A DNA stretch of 64,000 nucleotides from Notospermus geniculatus (Eukaryota; Nemertea; Pilidiophora; Heteronemertea; Lineidae): assembly GCA_002633025.1 (NCBI GenBank), contig NMRB01000532.1, positions 95,803 through 159,802 on the forward strand, written 5' to 3'. A program made the position numbers and the translations under genes. Within the stretch, counting starts at the first letter, position 1. The number at the start of each line of letters is the position of its first letter. Of this stretch, positions 33,906 through 43,635 are shown piece by piece. The notes below the pieces were generated by a model that was not told the origin of the DNA, made no database searches, and was given only the letters and a program-made list of their open reading frames with translations.

Positions 33906-34372
33906 AAACCGCCTACGGGGTCCCGATATTGGTTTGCAACGCATTTAATCCATCTTGGTTTGATGGGATGAACCATTAACCAGTTAACGAGAAAGAAGGG
34001 GAGTGTAAGAAATTCTTTGACCCTTACGTGAGAACCTTTGGCGGCGGGGAGGTTACACTTCTGAAAAAACCACTTAAGAGTTTCCTTGCTCGAAAATGTT
34101 CGAAACAAAAAGAGCAAAATCATTGACTAAAAGGATCAGTACCATAATACATGTAATCCTTAGTTGTCAGTCCTTAGTCCTTAGTAGTCAGTAGTCAGTA
34201 GTCAGAGGCGTACTGATGGACGCCTCATTTTTTGAAGATGGGGATTTGGTCTAGTGGTTAAGGCGTGCTGGCGATTGATGCCTAATGCGAGGGTCCGTGG
34301 GTTCGAATCTGGTAGGAAGCGATGTTTTTCACCTTAGAAACCCGTTTCTATTTCATGTCCTTAGTAGTCAGT
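33906..34372 (+). repeat. Tandem duplication D2, unit 1
   Basis: Starts AACCGCCTACGGGGTCCCGA and ends CCTTAGTAGTCAGTG. It contains a TAGTCAG microsatellite (about 34158-34206) and an S1 SINE. It is repeated at 34594-35240 at about 95% identity by eye, apart from an added fold-back there. Confidence 0.75.
34238..34358 (+). mobile_element. SINE S1 copy inside duplication D2 unit 1
   Basis: ATGGGGATTTGGTCTAGTGG at the head, B-box GGTTCGAATCTGG, tail CCCGTTTCTATTTCATG. Compared with the copy at 15824 it lacks 17 nt in the anticodon-arm region. The tRNA-like part does not fold as a functional tRNA: no acceptor-stem pairing, and the position before the would-be anticodon is not T. Confidence 0.75.
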
Positions 34373-34589
34373 GCCAAAGAGAAGAAAAGCACAAAAATTG
34401 ACACACAATATATGATAAATAAAAAGGCAATTTCCAGAGTGTTTGCGAATTTTCGACCCCAACCGGGGTCTTCTTCAGGCTGGAACTTTACAATCCGAAA
34501 CTCTAGAACAGAGTTTCGGATTGTAAAGTTCCAGCCTGAAGAAGACCCCGGTTGGGGTCGAAAATTCGCAAACACTCTGGGAATTGCCT
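34373..34589. mobile_element. Retrozyme/Penelope-like fold-back, subfamily III
   Basis: Head-to-head arms. The minus-strand arm carries the tail (TGTGTGTCAATTTTTGTGCT) and the plus-strand arm starts at the centre (AGAGTTTCGGATTGTAAAG). Both arms contain CCTGAAGAAG, the GACCCC/GGGGTC hairpin and GAAAA, the conserved hammerhead-like core; stem III is weak here. It sits at the junction of the two D2 units, so flanking CCTTAGTA repeats may be a TSD or part of the duplication. Confidence 0.65.
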
Positions 34590-34938
34590 TAGTAACCGCC
34601 TACGGGGTCCCGATATTGGTTTGCAACGCATTTAATCCATCTTGGTTTGATGGGATGAACCATTAACCAGTTAACGAGAAAGAAGGGAGTGTAAGAAGTT
34701 CTTTGACCTTTACGTGAGAACCTTTGGCGGCGGGGAGGTTACAATTCTGAAAAAAGCACTATAGATAAAAGAGTTTCCTTGCTCGAAAATGTTCGGAACG
34801 AAAAAACCAAAATCATTGACTAAAAGGATCAGTACCATAATACATGTAAGTACATGTAATCCTTAGTTGTCAGTCCTTAGTCCTTAGTACTCAGTAGTCA
34901 GTAGTCAGAGGCGCACTGATGTAGCCTCATTTAACATA

Positions 34939-35076
34939 GCGTCAACCGAGAATTAACTGGGTCTATCTGCATTTTTTACTTGACCCTAACTTCCTGTGCT
35001 TATAAGGGACTAAAAGCACAGGGAATTTGGGTCAAGGTAAAAATGCAGTTAGACCCTGTTAATTCTCGGTTGACGA
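34939..35076. mobile_element. Fold-back element unique to D2 unit 2
   Basis: Arms GTCAACCGAGAATTAAC and complement, continuing through TGCATTTTT and TGACCC to a short loop at about 35002-35008; total about 138 bp. Unit 1 reads GGACGCCTCATTTTTTGAAG at this place, so unit 1 approximates the empty site. Confidence 0.7.
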
Positions 35077-35104
35077 TAGGTCAGTAAACCATCATTTTTT
35101 GAAG

Positions 35105-35227
35105 ATGGGGATTTGGTCTAGTGGTTAAGGCGTGCTGGCGATTGATGCCTAATGCGAGGGTCCGTGGGTTCGAATCTGGTAGGAAGCGTTGTTTTTCACC
35201 TTAGAAACCCGTTTCTATTTCATGTCC
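35105..35227 (+). mobile_element. SINE S1 copy inside duplication D2 unit 2
   Basis: Near-identical to 34238-34358, copied with the duplication. Confidence 0.75.
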
Positions 35228-35265
35228 TTAGTAGTCAGTGGGTGTGATGGGTGCGTTAACCCCCC

Positions 35266-35308
35266 NNNNNNNNNNNNNNNNNNNNNNNNNNNNNNNNNNN
35301 NNNNNNNN
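35266..35308. other. Assembly gap (43 Ns)
   Basis: Run of N between TTAACCCCCC and GTCACACTTAC. True length unknown. Frames crossing it are meaningless. Confidence 0.98.
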
Positions 35309-35573
35309 GTCACACTTACTGGTTTTGGCTATCACCCATACCTTCAGGCAAGGGGCACCGGGGGCAAGCCACCAGGGTCCGACGGCTAGCAATTTCGTGA
35401 GGGCAACAGTCTACGTTGGGGTAACAAAAAGGTCCTCTCTCTCGAGGGGGCCTGCGGAATAAAGATACGGATGTTCATCCCATTGTTCAGTAAAGATGCT
35501 CAGATGCTCCTCACGCTGCTCTTGAGCTCATCTTTTTGTCAGAAGTCTCACACGATGTAATTATGAAGTAAAG

Positions 35574-36417
35574 TAATTTATTATTAATTAAGATTTTTCG
35601 TAGAGTTTTTCGCCCGGAGATGCGCCTGGGGATGAACGCCTGAGAGATAGTGCCGCGGGGTCACCATGCCCTGGCCGCACTGCTTGCTTGGTTTGCCCGG
35701 CAACTGGAGTTCGACGTATTTAAAATTGTTCCTAAGGTTGATGTAAAGTGACTGGAGTTGAAAAAGGAATCAGGTGCACCTTATTAGGACTGGAAACTAA
35801 TGCCATTTTGGTCGACAACACAGCAACTGTTCCCCTGATTTGTTCATGCGTAGCCTCTGGAACTCAGCTGGATTCGACGTCGCCAAGCCATCAGACAAGC
35901 TGGATTCGACGTCGCCAAGCCGTCAGACAAGCTGGATTCGACGTCGCCAAGCCGTCAGACAAGCTGGATTCGACGTCGCCAAGCCATCAGACAAGCTGGA
36001 TTCAACGTCGCCAAGCCATCAGACAAGCTGGATTCAACGTCGCCAAGCCATCAGACAAGCTGGATTCGACGTCGCCAAGTCGTCAGACAAGCTGGATTCA
36101 ACGTCGCCAAGCCGTCAGAGAAGTTGACCAAAGAGGTCAATTTAATGTACTTTATGGAAAAGTACTGGGTATTGTCGGAGCACTAAATCACATATATCAA
36201 CTACAGCTAACTTGAAGACTACCAGAGACTAAGAATACGATGGCAGAGCAAAAGAAACGGAATGGTAGAGAAAAAGACTTTCCAAAGATTGCTGAACGTA
36301 TAGAAAGTGAAAATACCGCACCATACCGAGACCACCGAGCATCAAAACCCGACTGAATAACGAAAAACCTCAAACGAACACCTCATAAGAAATTTAAACG
36401 TTTGCGTTCGCCACTCA
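35574..36417 (+). repeat. Tandem duplication D3, unit 1 (844 bp, expanded minisatellite)
   Basis: Starts TAATTTATTATTAATTAAG, ends GCGTTCGCCACTCA, and is followed at once by unit 2. Contains GAGATGCGCCTGGGGATGAA and the minisatellite at 35868. Exceeds unit 2 by 224 bp, exactly seven 32-bp repeats. A 155-codon frame (35748-36215) is produced by the minisatellite. Confidence 0.85.
35868..36123 (+). repeat. 32-bp minisatellite, 8 units
   Basis: Units start at 35868, 35900, 35932, 35964, 35996, 36028, 36060 and 36092. Unit: CTGGATTCGACGTCGCCAAG then CCATCAGACAAG, with scattered C/T and G/A variants; the last unit is diverged (GAGAAGTTG). As 32 is not a multiple of 3, an open frame cycles through three translations every 96 bp. 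There are no spacers. Confidence 0.95.
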
Positions 36418-37037
36418 TAATTTATTATTAATTAAGATTTTTCGTAGAGTTTTTCGCCCGGAGATGCGCCTGGGGATGAACGCCTGAGAGATAGTGCCGC
36501 GGGGTCACCGTGCCCTGGCCGCACTGCTTGCTTGGTTTGCCCGGCAACTGGAGTTGGACGTATTTAAAATGGTTCCTAAGGTTGATGTAAAGTGAATAGA
36601 GTTGAAAAAGGAATCAGGTGCACCTTATTAGGACTGGAAACTAATGCCATTTTGGTCGACAACACAGCAACTGTTCCCCTGATTTGTTCATGCGTAGCCT
36701 CTGGAACTCAGCTGGATTCGACTTCGCCAAGCCGTTAAAGAAGTTGACCAAAGAGGTAGTCAATTTAATGTACTTTATGGAAAAGTACTGGGTATGGGAG
36801 CACTACGTCACATATATCAACTACAGCTAACTTGAAGACTACCACAGACTAAGAATACGATGGCAAAGCAAAAGAAACGGAATGGTAGAGAAAAAGACTT
36901 TCCAAAGATTGCTGAACGTATAGAAAGTGAAAATACCGCACCACACCGAGACCACCGAGCATCAAAACCCGACTGAATAACGAAAAACCTCAAACGAACA
37001 CCTCATAAGAAATTTAAACGTTTGCGTTCGCCACTCA
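36418..37037 (+). repeat. Tandem duplication D3, unit 2 (620 bp, single repeat unit)
   Basis: Second copy of 35574-36417 with one 32-bp unit only (from CTGGATTCGACTTCGCC at 36712). Other differences are a few substitutions plus one +3 and one -3 indel, so identity outside the minisatellite is about 98%. Confidence 0.85.
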
Positions 37038-37522
37038 CCTGGGGTTTCCTAAAAGACGAACTGAAAGGGAAATGGCTACTACATACAGAAAAGCAGCGGC
37101 CAGCTATACGGGTTCGCGGCGTGAACGCGCGACGGGATGTCTTCCGTTGGAAAAAAGACATTCGCCAGAGTATTTATTTGGATTCTTACATAAAGCACAG
37201 AGTGTTGAAAGGAGCTATCTTCTCCGGCTATCTTATGTCGTCTCCCTTTTTGGCCATCTTTACCGTTTCTTTACACAGCATGTTTTGATATGGTGGATTG
37301 AATAGGAAGCCATGTTCTCCTTTGGGGAGGATCGGTTGAGCAACACAACAGACGCAAAGTGCCAAGAGGAATTCGGAAGGTTTTCGTAGAGGGAGAGATG
37401 AAAGAAAATTATTTTCTATAATTCTTGCAGTTATCATCAGAAATACATTCTGCGACATATTTTTGGTCTACATCCCACGTCTACCGCACTTTCCTGTATG
37501 GCAACTGAACCTACCCCAGCCC
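37038..37522. other. No supported gene
   Basis: Three overlapping frames in different phases (37022-37458), none with splice support. Confidence 0.4.
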
Positions 37523-37554
37523 CCAAAATAAACATCGGATGACAAATGAGGGCA

Positions 37555-37640
37555 AGAAATAATAACGGGTTCTAAGGGGAAAGACATAGCTTTCCTACCG
37601 GATTCGAACCCACGGACCCTCGCATTAGGCATCAATCGCC
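37555..37640 (-). mobile_element. SINE S1, truncated, in D4 copy A
   Basis: Minus strand. Retains GGCGATTGATGCCTAATGCG, B-box GGTTCGAATCCGG and the tail; the head with the A-box is missing. Copied as 44703-44788 in copy B. Confidence 0.7.
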
Positions 37641-37645
37641 AATGA

Positions 37646-37794
37646 AGCGGGTGATCCACTGTTGTGATTTTGGGTTGAGACGGGGTTGCGTTCCCTTGCG
37701 GTTACCTTATATGGCATTCGGAAGTCCTTATAAGGTAATCGCAAGGGAACGCAACCCCGTCTCAACCCAAAATCGCAACAGTGGATCACCCGCT
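37646..37794. mobile_element. AGCGGGTGATCC MITE, present in copy A only
   Basis: A 149-bp, almost perfect fold-back with arms near 65 bp (AGCGGGTGATCCACTGTTG, then GTTGCGTTCCCTTGCG). Flanked by TGA at 37643-37645 and 37795-37797. Copy B has one TGA at 44791-44793 and no element, so this is a filled/empty pair with a three-base target duplication, compatible with Harbinger-type transposition. Confidence 0.85.
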
Positions 37795-38393
37795 TGAGGG
37801 GTGAAAATTGCCGTTAAACCTTTTCTTCCTTCGGTCGAGAATCAACCGTACGACGACAAAGGGAACCGTCAGATATATTATCTTCATGACTGATCTAAAT
37901 TAATATCAATAGTAGGTTATCATGGTGTAGAATGTTCCAAAGATTAACTGACAGAACATCAAGTCATATAATCATTTAGTAACTGCAAATTTACTCCATA
38001 TGTGACATATGTTTCCTTTGATGATGATCCAAATACATGTATACTAATAATATTGGGTGTGTTAATCATCCGCTTGGTGTCCACCTGTAATTGCGCTCGT
38101 CGCATCCTTTTTTATTTGCTGTTGTTTTACTGCTATAACGAGTAAACTGTAGTCAATAAAAGATTAAAGCAGAGATATATTTTCGTCGATTGGAGAGTTT
38201 CAGAAACGCCACAGTCTTATTGTTCTTCTATTGCCAAAGAGACATTCTTATGCAAAGACAGTAGGGTAGAAAGATCGCCAGGGTCATACCATCAGTTTTC
38301 AATGATTTTTTGAAAAATACTGGTCATCAGACTAAGAATCCTTCTCAGGTTTTTAAAGTCTTTCTCAAAACCTCCAGCCTTAAGCTCACAGAG

Positions 38394-38621
38394 TCAGAAT
38401 GACGTGTCTTCGCCGAGTCCCCAAGTTATTGTCCTGATGATATCATTCCATTGTTTCCAAAAACCTTGATCATGTGATGCTATTTTTGCAAATTCGATCA
38501 TCAGTTTCGTCAGAGCAGCCTGAATCTGCCATTTCCCGATTGATTGCTTTGTTTCTCTTTGTCTTCGTCTGCAAGGATCAAAATATCCAGCCAAGTTATA
38601 TTCCAATTCATCTCTGGTTGA
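38394..38621 (-). CDS. Putative terminal coding exon (D4 copy A), unknown product
   Basis: Minus strand. A strong acceptor with a long pyrimidine tract (CTTGTACACTTGCTTTCAG|TCA) opens exactly 76 codons in phase 0 to a TGA at 38394. The peptide runs STRDELEYNLAGYFDPCRRR and continues Q/K-rich to an aromatic C-terminal part (HDQGFWKQWNDIIRTITWG). AATAAA lies about 280 nt downstream (complement of 38111-38116), giving a plausible 3' UTR. Copy B (45386-45613) has the same exon with two differences in 228 bp, one of them silent, while the adjacent 230 bp of UTR has about eight. Family not recognised. Two other phases are partly open, so phase is inferred. Confidence 0.42.
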   Translation of the reverse strand, partial: STRDELEYNLAGYFDPCRRRQRETKQSIGKWQIQAALTKLMIEFAKIASHDQGFWKQWNDIIRTITWGLGEDTSF

Positions 38622-39058
38622 CTGAAAGCAAGTGTACAAGGAAGTACAGAGAAACATAATCGATACAGGCAAACTGTACCTGAGCTGGACTGATTCTGTC
38701 TATTAGTTATTGATATACGCGACGAATTAGTTATTGATATAAGGGACATGTGATTAATAACGGTGTAAAAAGAGCCGTATAATCATTAGTTTGTTGAAGT
38801 CCACACTGTGGTTATCCGAACGGACCAATGACTAAGTCAAGTTCAACGGACTTCTCTTGTCTCCAACACTAACTCATGTGACATGGTAGTCAATGGCGGT
38901 CAATGGGCAATTGCTGGGTTGGCGCAATGTGACAGACTGAAGAAAAAATAGATATTCTACTAGAGGAACGAAATGGAACAAGTTTGCAAGCATCTTTTGG
39001 ATTCTGTCCAATTGAAAAAATAATTATATCATTCAAATATAGCTTAATACAGTATAAA

Positions 39059-39184
39059 CAATGGCTGGTAATCATAAAAGTTGCCATAAGCTTTTACTGA
39101 AGATTTGCACAGCAATGTCCAATGTAAATGTTCAGCAAAACTTGAAGCAAAAGCATTTGCTACCTTTTATGAATATCAGCTGTG
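39059..39184. mobile_element. CAATGGCTGGTA fold-back (D4 copy A)
   Basis: About 126 bp, arms CAATGGCTGGTAATCATAAA and TTTTATGAATATCAGC, containing GCTTTT/AAAAGC, loop with TTTGCACAGCAATGTCC. Same family as 43785; copied at 46050-46179. Confidence 0.65.
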
Positions 39185-40051
39185 TACATGTATTTACCTT
39201 AAGCCTTTTCTTATATGAGCGGACTATCTACCATAGGCCTATACTTTGGCCTTCATAACTTTTCTTGGAGGAGGGGTCTTGGGGGCTGCTCAAGACCAAT
39301 TTATGAATACTTGAAGCCTTTTCATTTCACGTATGGTCAAATATCGTGAAGCGCAACATGCGCAGTGTGGTCCATTTGCAGTGAAAAAGAGACATGTTTG
39401 CGGATGCGCAGTTCTTTCGTCCAGCTCAACATTAAAAGGGAAAAGTTGATAGCATGGGAATATTCCTGTAGTTGCACCAAGACAAAAGCGTTTTTGCAGG
39501 CATTTTCGGAAGGTTCAGTGATGGCCTAGTATATTCTAGATTCTTCAAAATAATTGTTACCAATTTGCCTCGTTTTAGTCATATATTAATCACGCCCAAA
39601 TCATTCAGAAAATTCCTGTCATTTTGATTTTCGCATGCGACGTGAATGCAACAGCGGCAACACATCGCATGACACAACATAATTAGTGTTGTGAAAGTAT
39701 ATAATGTTAAGGTTCAGGGGAAGGGTGGGTCACGCGATTTACGAGGGAGGACAAGGTATTTGTAAGAGTTAATTGGTGGGAGAAAATTGTATATATAGAT
39801 TAGTGGGTAAAAGTTGGCTCTGGAAATTTCGTGATATTGTAGTAGGTTCCTTTGGGAAGTTGTGACTTGAAACATGAAAACCAGTCAGCGGGGAAAAACC
39901 GAAAGTCTTGCAACTAAGTGATCCTACGATCTTGTCTCTAAGCATTTGGTTTGAAGACGGGCCACAGGGAAGAGCTAGCCTAAGTATTGAATTTTCACCA
40001 GAGAAATGTTACTGGAAGTTCTTTTCACAGACTTGACAGGCATTCGCTGCT

Positions 40052-40240
40052 TCACTGCGCTATTCCGACAGTCCATTTCCGGTTGATGAACGTACAAATA
40101 TGACAGCCACGTACTTCACTATAATTGTCTATTTCTAATTCCGGCTGAATATGGACCTGTTCACTACTGCTCCCAAATGAGCCCAGATGCGCCGTGGAGT
40201 AACCCCCGAACGTATTCTGGCGGATATTCCTCGCATAAGC
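40052..40240 (-). CDS. Possible exon (D4 copy A), broken by an N
   Basis: Minus-strand frame ending in TGA at 40052. It reads AYARNIRQNTFGGYSTAHLG and on to FINRKWTVGIAQ, also found intact in copy B (47011-47200). In copy A it is cut at the single N (40241). No family recognised. Treated as tentative. Confidence 0.22.
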   Translation of the reverse strand, partial: AYARNIRQNTFGGYSTAHLGSFGSSSEQVHIQPELEIDNYSEVRGCHICTFINRKWTVGIAQ

Positions 40241-40241
40241 N
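40241..40241. other. Single N replacing about 1.08 kb present in copy B
   Basis: Sequence left of the N matches copy B to 47199, and to the right matches from 48284. The base is probably an assembly join of unknown size, so absence of the intervening DNA from copy A is not established. Confidence 0.8.
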
Positions 40242-40520
40242 GACAGGATACGTGTCGAGGAGCAATCGGCGTCAATACGGTGTGGCAACAACGTAAGACA
40301 CTGATTTGACCCTCCTTTGACCTTTTTTTACTCGGCAAGGGGTGCGGCCGGTGCGGTCTCCTCTACCGTTGGAAGAGGCAGCCGAAACACCGGCGCCAGA
40401 CGACCACAAAAATCGGGAGCGGGAAATGGACCGAGTTGTTAACTAGGTAGGCCCTGTCTCAACAAATGCGAAGGAAGAAAAGGAAATTTTAGATGGAGAG
40501 CAGAGTCTACAAACGTTTGA

Positions 40521-40791
40521 GGAGCCACGGTGGTGTAGTGGTTCCGGCCTCCGACTAGCGGTCAGAGGGTCCCAGTTCGAATCCCACTGGGCGTGAGACT
40601 TTGGTCAAGTCTCTTTGCCTCACCGGCCTCTCTCCACCCAGGTGTATAAATGGGTACCGGTCGGAATGAGCAGCTCATCTGAGTTCTACTGAAAGGTTTC
40701 AGGATAGACTGGGGTTAAAGTGTAAAGTCGGATGACACCTCTACCGTCGTTGATATCAGACTATAAACCCAAACTTTAACTTTAACTTTAG
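40521..40791 (+). mobile_element. tRNA-derived SINE S2 with CORE-like body (D4 copy A)
   Basis: Head GGAGCCACGGTGGTGTAGTG with an A-box-like TGGTGTAGTGG and a B-box (AGTTCGAATCCC). The body has TTTGGTCAAGTCTC, TGCCTCACCGGCC and GTATAAATGGGTACC, which resembles the order of motifs in CORE-type SINEs. The tail is (CTTTAA)n at 40774-40790. Copy B (48560-48851) keeps 20 bp more in the middle. Confidence 0.75.
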
Positions 40792-40903
40792 GCTTGCCTT
40801 CGTGGCACTTAAAGTGAAGGCATGCGTAAACATCATTTTTATGATAAAATAAACATTTTCGATTTCAACATTACGATGCATTTATTTTGTACATGAATTA
40901 TAC

Positions 40904-41095
40904 GTGGAAGTACGCAAGGACATCAACGCCATGGCATTGGCTCATCACTTAGAACATCTATATTCTCCAGTTAAAGGATTTCGGATATTCGAGGAAGAAC
41001 ACAAACAGATTGCTGGCGCCCTCTTCAAAGGCTGGAGTGAACACTGGCCGCAACAACATGTTGTCTGTTATCCTCATCCCAGTGCTCGCTTATGA
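40904..41095 (+). pseudogene. Open frame in copy A, shifted in copy B
   Basis: A 63-codon frame with a plausible composition (INAMALAHHLEHLYSPVKGF). Copy B has an extra T (GCATTTGGC against GCATTGGC), which shifts the frame. Either copy B is decaying or the frame was never coding. No family recognised. Confidence 0.2.
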
Positions 41096-41205
41096 ATTTT
41101 TGGTGTCAGGCAACTCCTGGCAAAGTGGCCTGTTAGTACCATCCTTTAAAACGGTGAAGACGGCGAACTGTCCTTAAGCCTCCACTTTATTGTGGATGAA
41201 CCAAG

Positions 41206-41619
41206 AACTAGGTGTATGTAGTCCACTTCTCTTGGCCAGCAAAGCTCGATTTCCAGGAATGTACCATTTTGTTTGCCAACGTACTGACAGCACCCTTCGA
41301 ATACCCAAGAGCCAAAACACAGAAGCTGGACGACTCTTCAACTCGTGACTGATGCTCCCTTTGGCAACATCGAACAAGATTCTACACTTTACAGCCCAGC
41401 ACGATCTCGAAACGGCCTCGAGTGGCCCATTGGTTGTTTCTTTAGACGAAAACAATGATTGTTACCCACGACATGTCGTCAGGTGAAGCGATGTTGTATC
41501 CACGACGAGAGTTAACTATCGGTTACTGGGATGAAGCTGCACTACATGACCGCAAGTTGCTCATCACTTCTTCCACCGTCGCCAGGAACTTCTCGAGTCC
41601 CAAGCACCATGGGTAGGAC
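41206..41619 (+). pseudogene. Counterpart of the 49390-49818 frame, interrupted
   Basis: Aligns with the 142-codon frame in copy B but has an in-frame TGA (AACTCGTGACTG near 41345) and an indel near 41438. If the copy-B frame is real, this is its broken paralogue; the simpler reading is that neither is coding. Confidence 0.25.
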
Positions 41620-41699
41620 CATAAAGGAATCAAACATAAAGGTTCAACTTACAAATTTATTTATAAATGTGGACAATATCCCTTTAAACCTCAACAGAT

Positions 41700-43272
41700 T
41701 CGAATTCTGACTCTTCCATATGATAGGCAAGACCCTTCTGCATGTTTACTGCAAATTTTGTTGAATTCCGACTAGATGATCTTATGATACAAAAGGACTG
41801 AATTAATAAGAACCGCACGAACGATGAGAGCACAGGGTCATCTGTGTACATTTGAATAGGCTGACGTACATTTGCACATGGAGCACTAATTGTGCAGAAA
41901 ATAGCTCTGTTATCCTCAGAAATGGAATTCAAGGCATCAAGTTGACAGGTTCATATACCCCTTCACCACAAAAAAAGTTGAAGCTCGTGCCTATTACGTA
42001 AATCCAAAATTCAGGCAGTGAGAGACATCTGGTGGCAACACATGAAGTGTATCCCTCAGTTAGTTCATCGTTCGCAATTAAATCTTTATGCTTGATTCCT
42101 TTATGGTAGGACGTCGTACGAGAGGAGAAACTGAGCCCACTGATAAACGCCCTGTTTCCCCACCTCACCCGAGCACATTCGAGAAACCCCCTGAATAAAA
42201 AAAACAGGAAGCGGCGTCTTTTACATCTGTTGTCATTTTAATACGTTTTCAAATATTCAAAGATAATGTAGTAAACACTCTCAACTTCTTTCTTTGTGAT
42301 TTTTCTTTCTCAAAGGAATGCTAACTAAAATGATAGTTCTTATATCAACAAAATCCCTCAATCAAAACGCCCAGCAGACGTCTCAATGTCAACGGGAGTA
42401 TGCCCGCTATTGTCCAAAGTCCTGAGATATGGGTTTTTCCATTTTGTTTGAGATCTCTACAAAGATGGACTAATTCGCCTTCATCCAAGCAGCGAAGTCC
42501 TCAATTAAGATTTACTCCTTAGCCTTAGTGACGGCGGTGGTAAAGCACGATCATTTAGGTTTCGTCTAGATATCACACGTTCTCTTTATCGTCCGCCATT
42601 GGCTACCATCACGGTGACACGTGACTGGGCAGCCAACCGCTAGTGGCTTTTAATCAGTTGGTGTTGCGACAAATTGGGTTCGGCGAGAAGGAGGGAGATT
42701 CGGAAATTTAATCAGGGGCCGTGATATCCGATACAGTCGAGTGAATGCTAAGTGATCAGTAGTGACAGGTCCATAATCGGGCGCGGGGTGCATGTTCAAA
42801 TTGAATTAAATTCTCGACGCTGGTAGTGAGTCTTGGCTATTTGCTTCTTAAATGGAGGAGCTTCAAGTGGTGTAGTTATGACAATCGGCCAGGCATGCCA
42901 GGTATCGGATCTCTTAGGCACGGTCCTAAAGTTAGAACGTTTTTGTAATGATATCATCGATTAAAAGTGCATCTTTGACGATAATTTGATGATCACGTCA
43001 TGATTAATGAGCAGGGGATATGCGCCCAGGCGTGATTATAACTGCCTAATTTTACAGAGTGAAATTCAGTAAATTATGAGTGGTGTTGGCAAGTGCATTG
43101 AATGTACATGTATCAAGTCGTGATTAAGTGGTACGGACCCGAGGCCCAAGATCGAATGGGTGTTCCGCAGGCTCATGTGGCAATATGTTATTACAGGTGA
43201 GGTTTGAGACATCATGAGGTGCTCCGGTCTCGCACACTGCGCCCCATTACAGGCACCTTCTCCTAGCGAGGG
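41700..43272. other. Non-coding part of D4 copy A with an unusually conserved block
   Basis: Holds no supported exon. From about 42431 to 43013 it is identical by eye to copy B (about 50471-51055), unlike the rest of the duplication. Confidence 0.5.
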
Positions 43273-43413
43273 ATGGAGGATCAGCAGATGACCCCAACTA
43301 CGACGAAAAAGAAATCAAAAACTGTGTGTAGAAGAATAAGAGAGGAAGATCGTGGAAGAAAAGCAAGAGGCAGCATTGAAAACTACACGTACATGCACAT
43401 ATCATGCCATTAG
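43273..43413 (+). CDS. Small basic open frame, 46 aa, kept in both copies
   Basis: ATG in good context (GGGATGGAGG), protein MEDQQMTPTTTKKKSKTVCR and on, highly basic, stop at 43411. The copy-B counterpart (51315-51455) is the same length with one difference, which is silent. It lies in a generally conserved part of the duplication, so this is weak support. No homologue recognised. Confidence 0.25.
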   Translation: MEDQQMTPTTTKKKSKTVCRRIREEDRGRKARGSIENYTYMHISCH

Positions 43414-43525
43414 GGTGGCTGGAAAAGGACATGTAGTGTTTTTTTCAGAAAAAGGTAGTTTTTTTTCTAAAATGTGGTGCTATTTTTATAACTCGGGGCC
43501 TGACTAATAACTCGGGGCCCCGACT

Positions 43526-43635
43526 TATAACTCGCATCCTCCCATCGCAGAGCTTTGGTCTCACTCCTCTTCATGCGAGCGTATGAAGAGGAGCGAGACC
43601 AAAGCTCTGCTATGAGAGGATGTATAACTCGGGGC
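43526..43635. repeat. Long hairpin in D4 copy A
   Basis: Inverted arms of about 48 bp (CGCAGAGCTTTGGTCTCACT / GAGCGAGACCAAAGCTCTGC) around an 8-9 nt loop, within a cluster of ATAACTCGGGG words. Also in copy B (about 51567-51686), where 9 bp more separate parts of the right arm. Confidence 0.65.

Larger units (their letters stand above)
34594..35240 (+). repeat. Tandem duplication D2, unit 2
   Basis: Second copy of 33906-34372, longer because of a fold-back at 34939-35076 that unit 1 lacks. Confidence 0.75.

Noticed and set aside
34238-34320. Functional tRNA gene
   Set aside because: A- and B-box-like motifs are present but the acceptor stem does not pair, the anticodon loop lacks the usual T, and the sequence continues into a shared SINE tail. 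Same for 35105, 40521, 48560 and 55930.
34322-34666. 114-codon frame and its opposite-strand partner
   Set aside because: Both are made by the inverted repeat at 34373-34589; nearly identical peptides on both strands reveal the palindrome.
35189-35462. Frames with X residues
   Set aside because: They cross the N gap.
35868-36123. Regular 32-bp repeats as a CRISPR array
   Set aside because: Units are head-to-tail with no spacers, and the context is eukaryotic. It is a minisatellite.
35748-36215. 155-codon repetitive protein
   Set aside because: The repeat unit is 32 bp, so the peptide is one array read in three phases; the sister copy lacks it.
35574-37037. Two direct repeats as LTRs of a retrotransposon
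   Set aside because: The copies abut with no internal region, no TG...CA ends, no primer-binding site and no pol frame; a simple tandem duplication explains them.
43526-43635. Hairpin as a microRNA precursor
   Set aside because: Arms are long and nearly perfect with a tiny loop and lie in a repeat cluster, which fits a fold-back repeat better.
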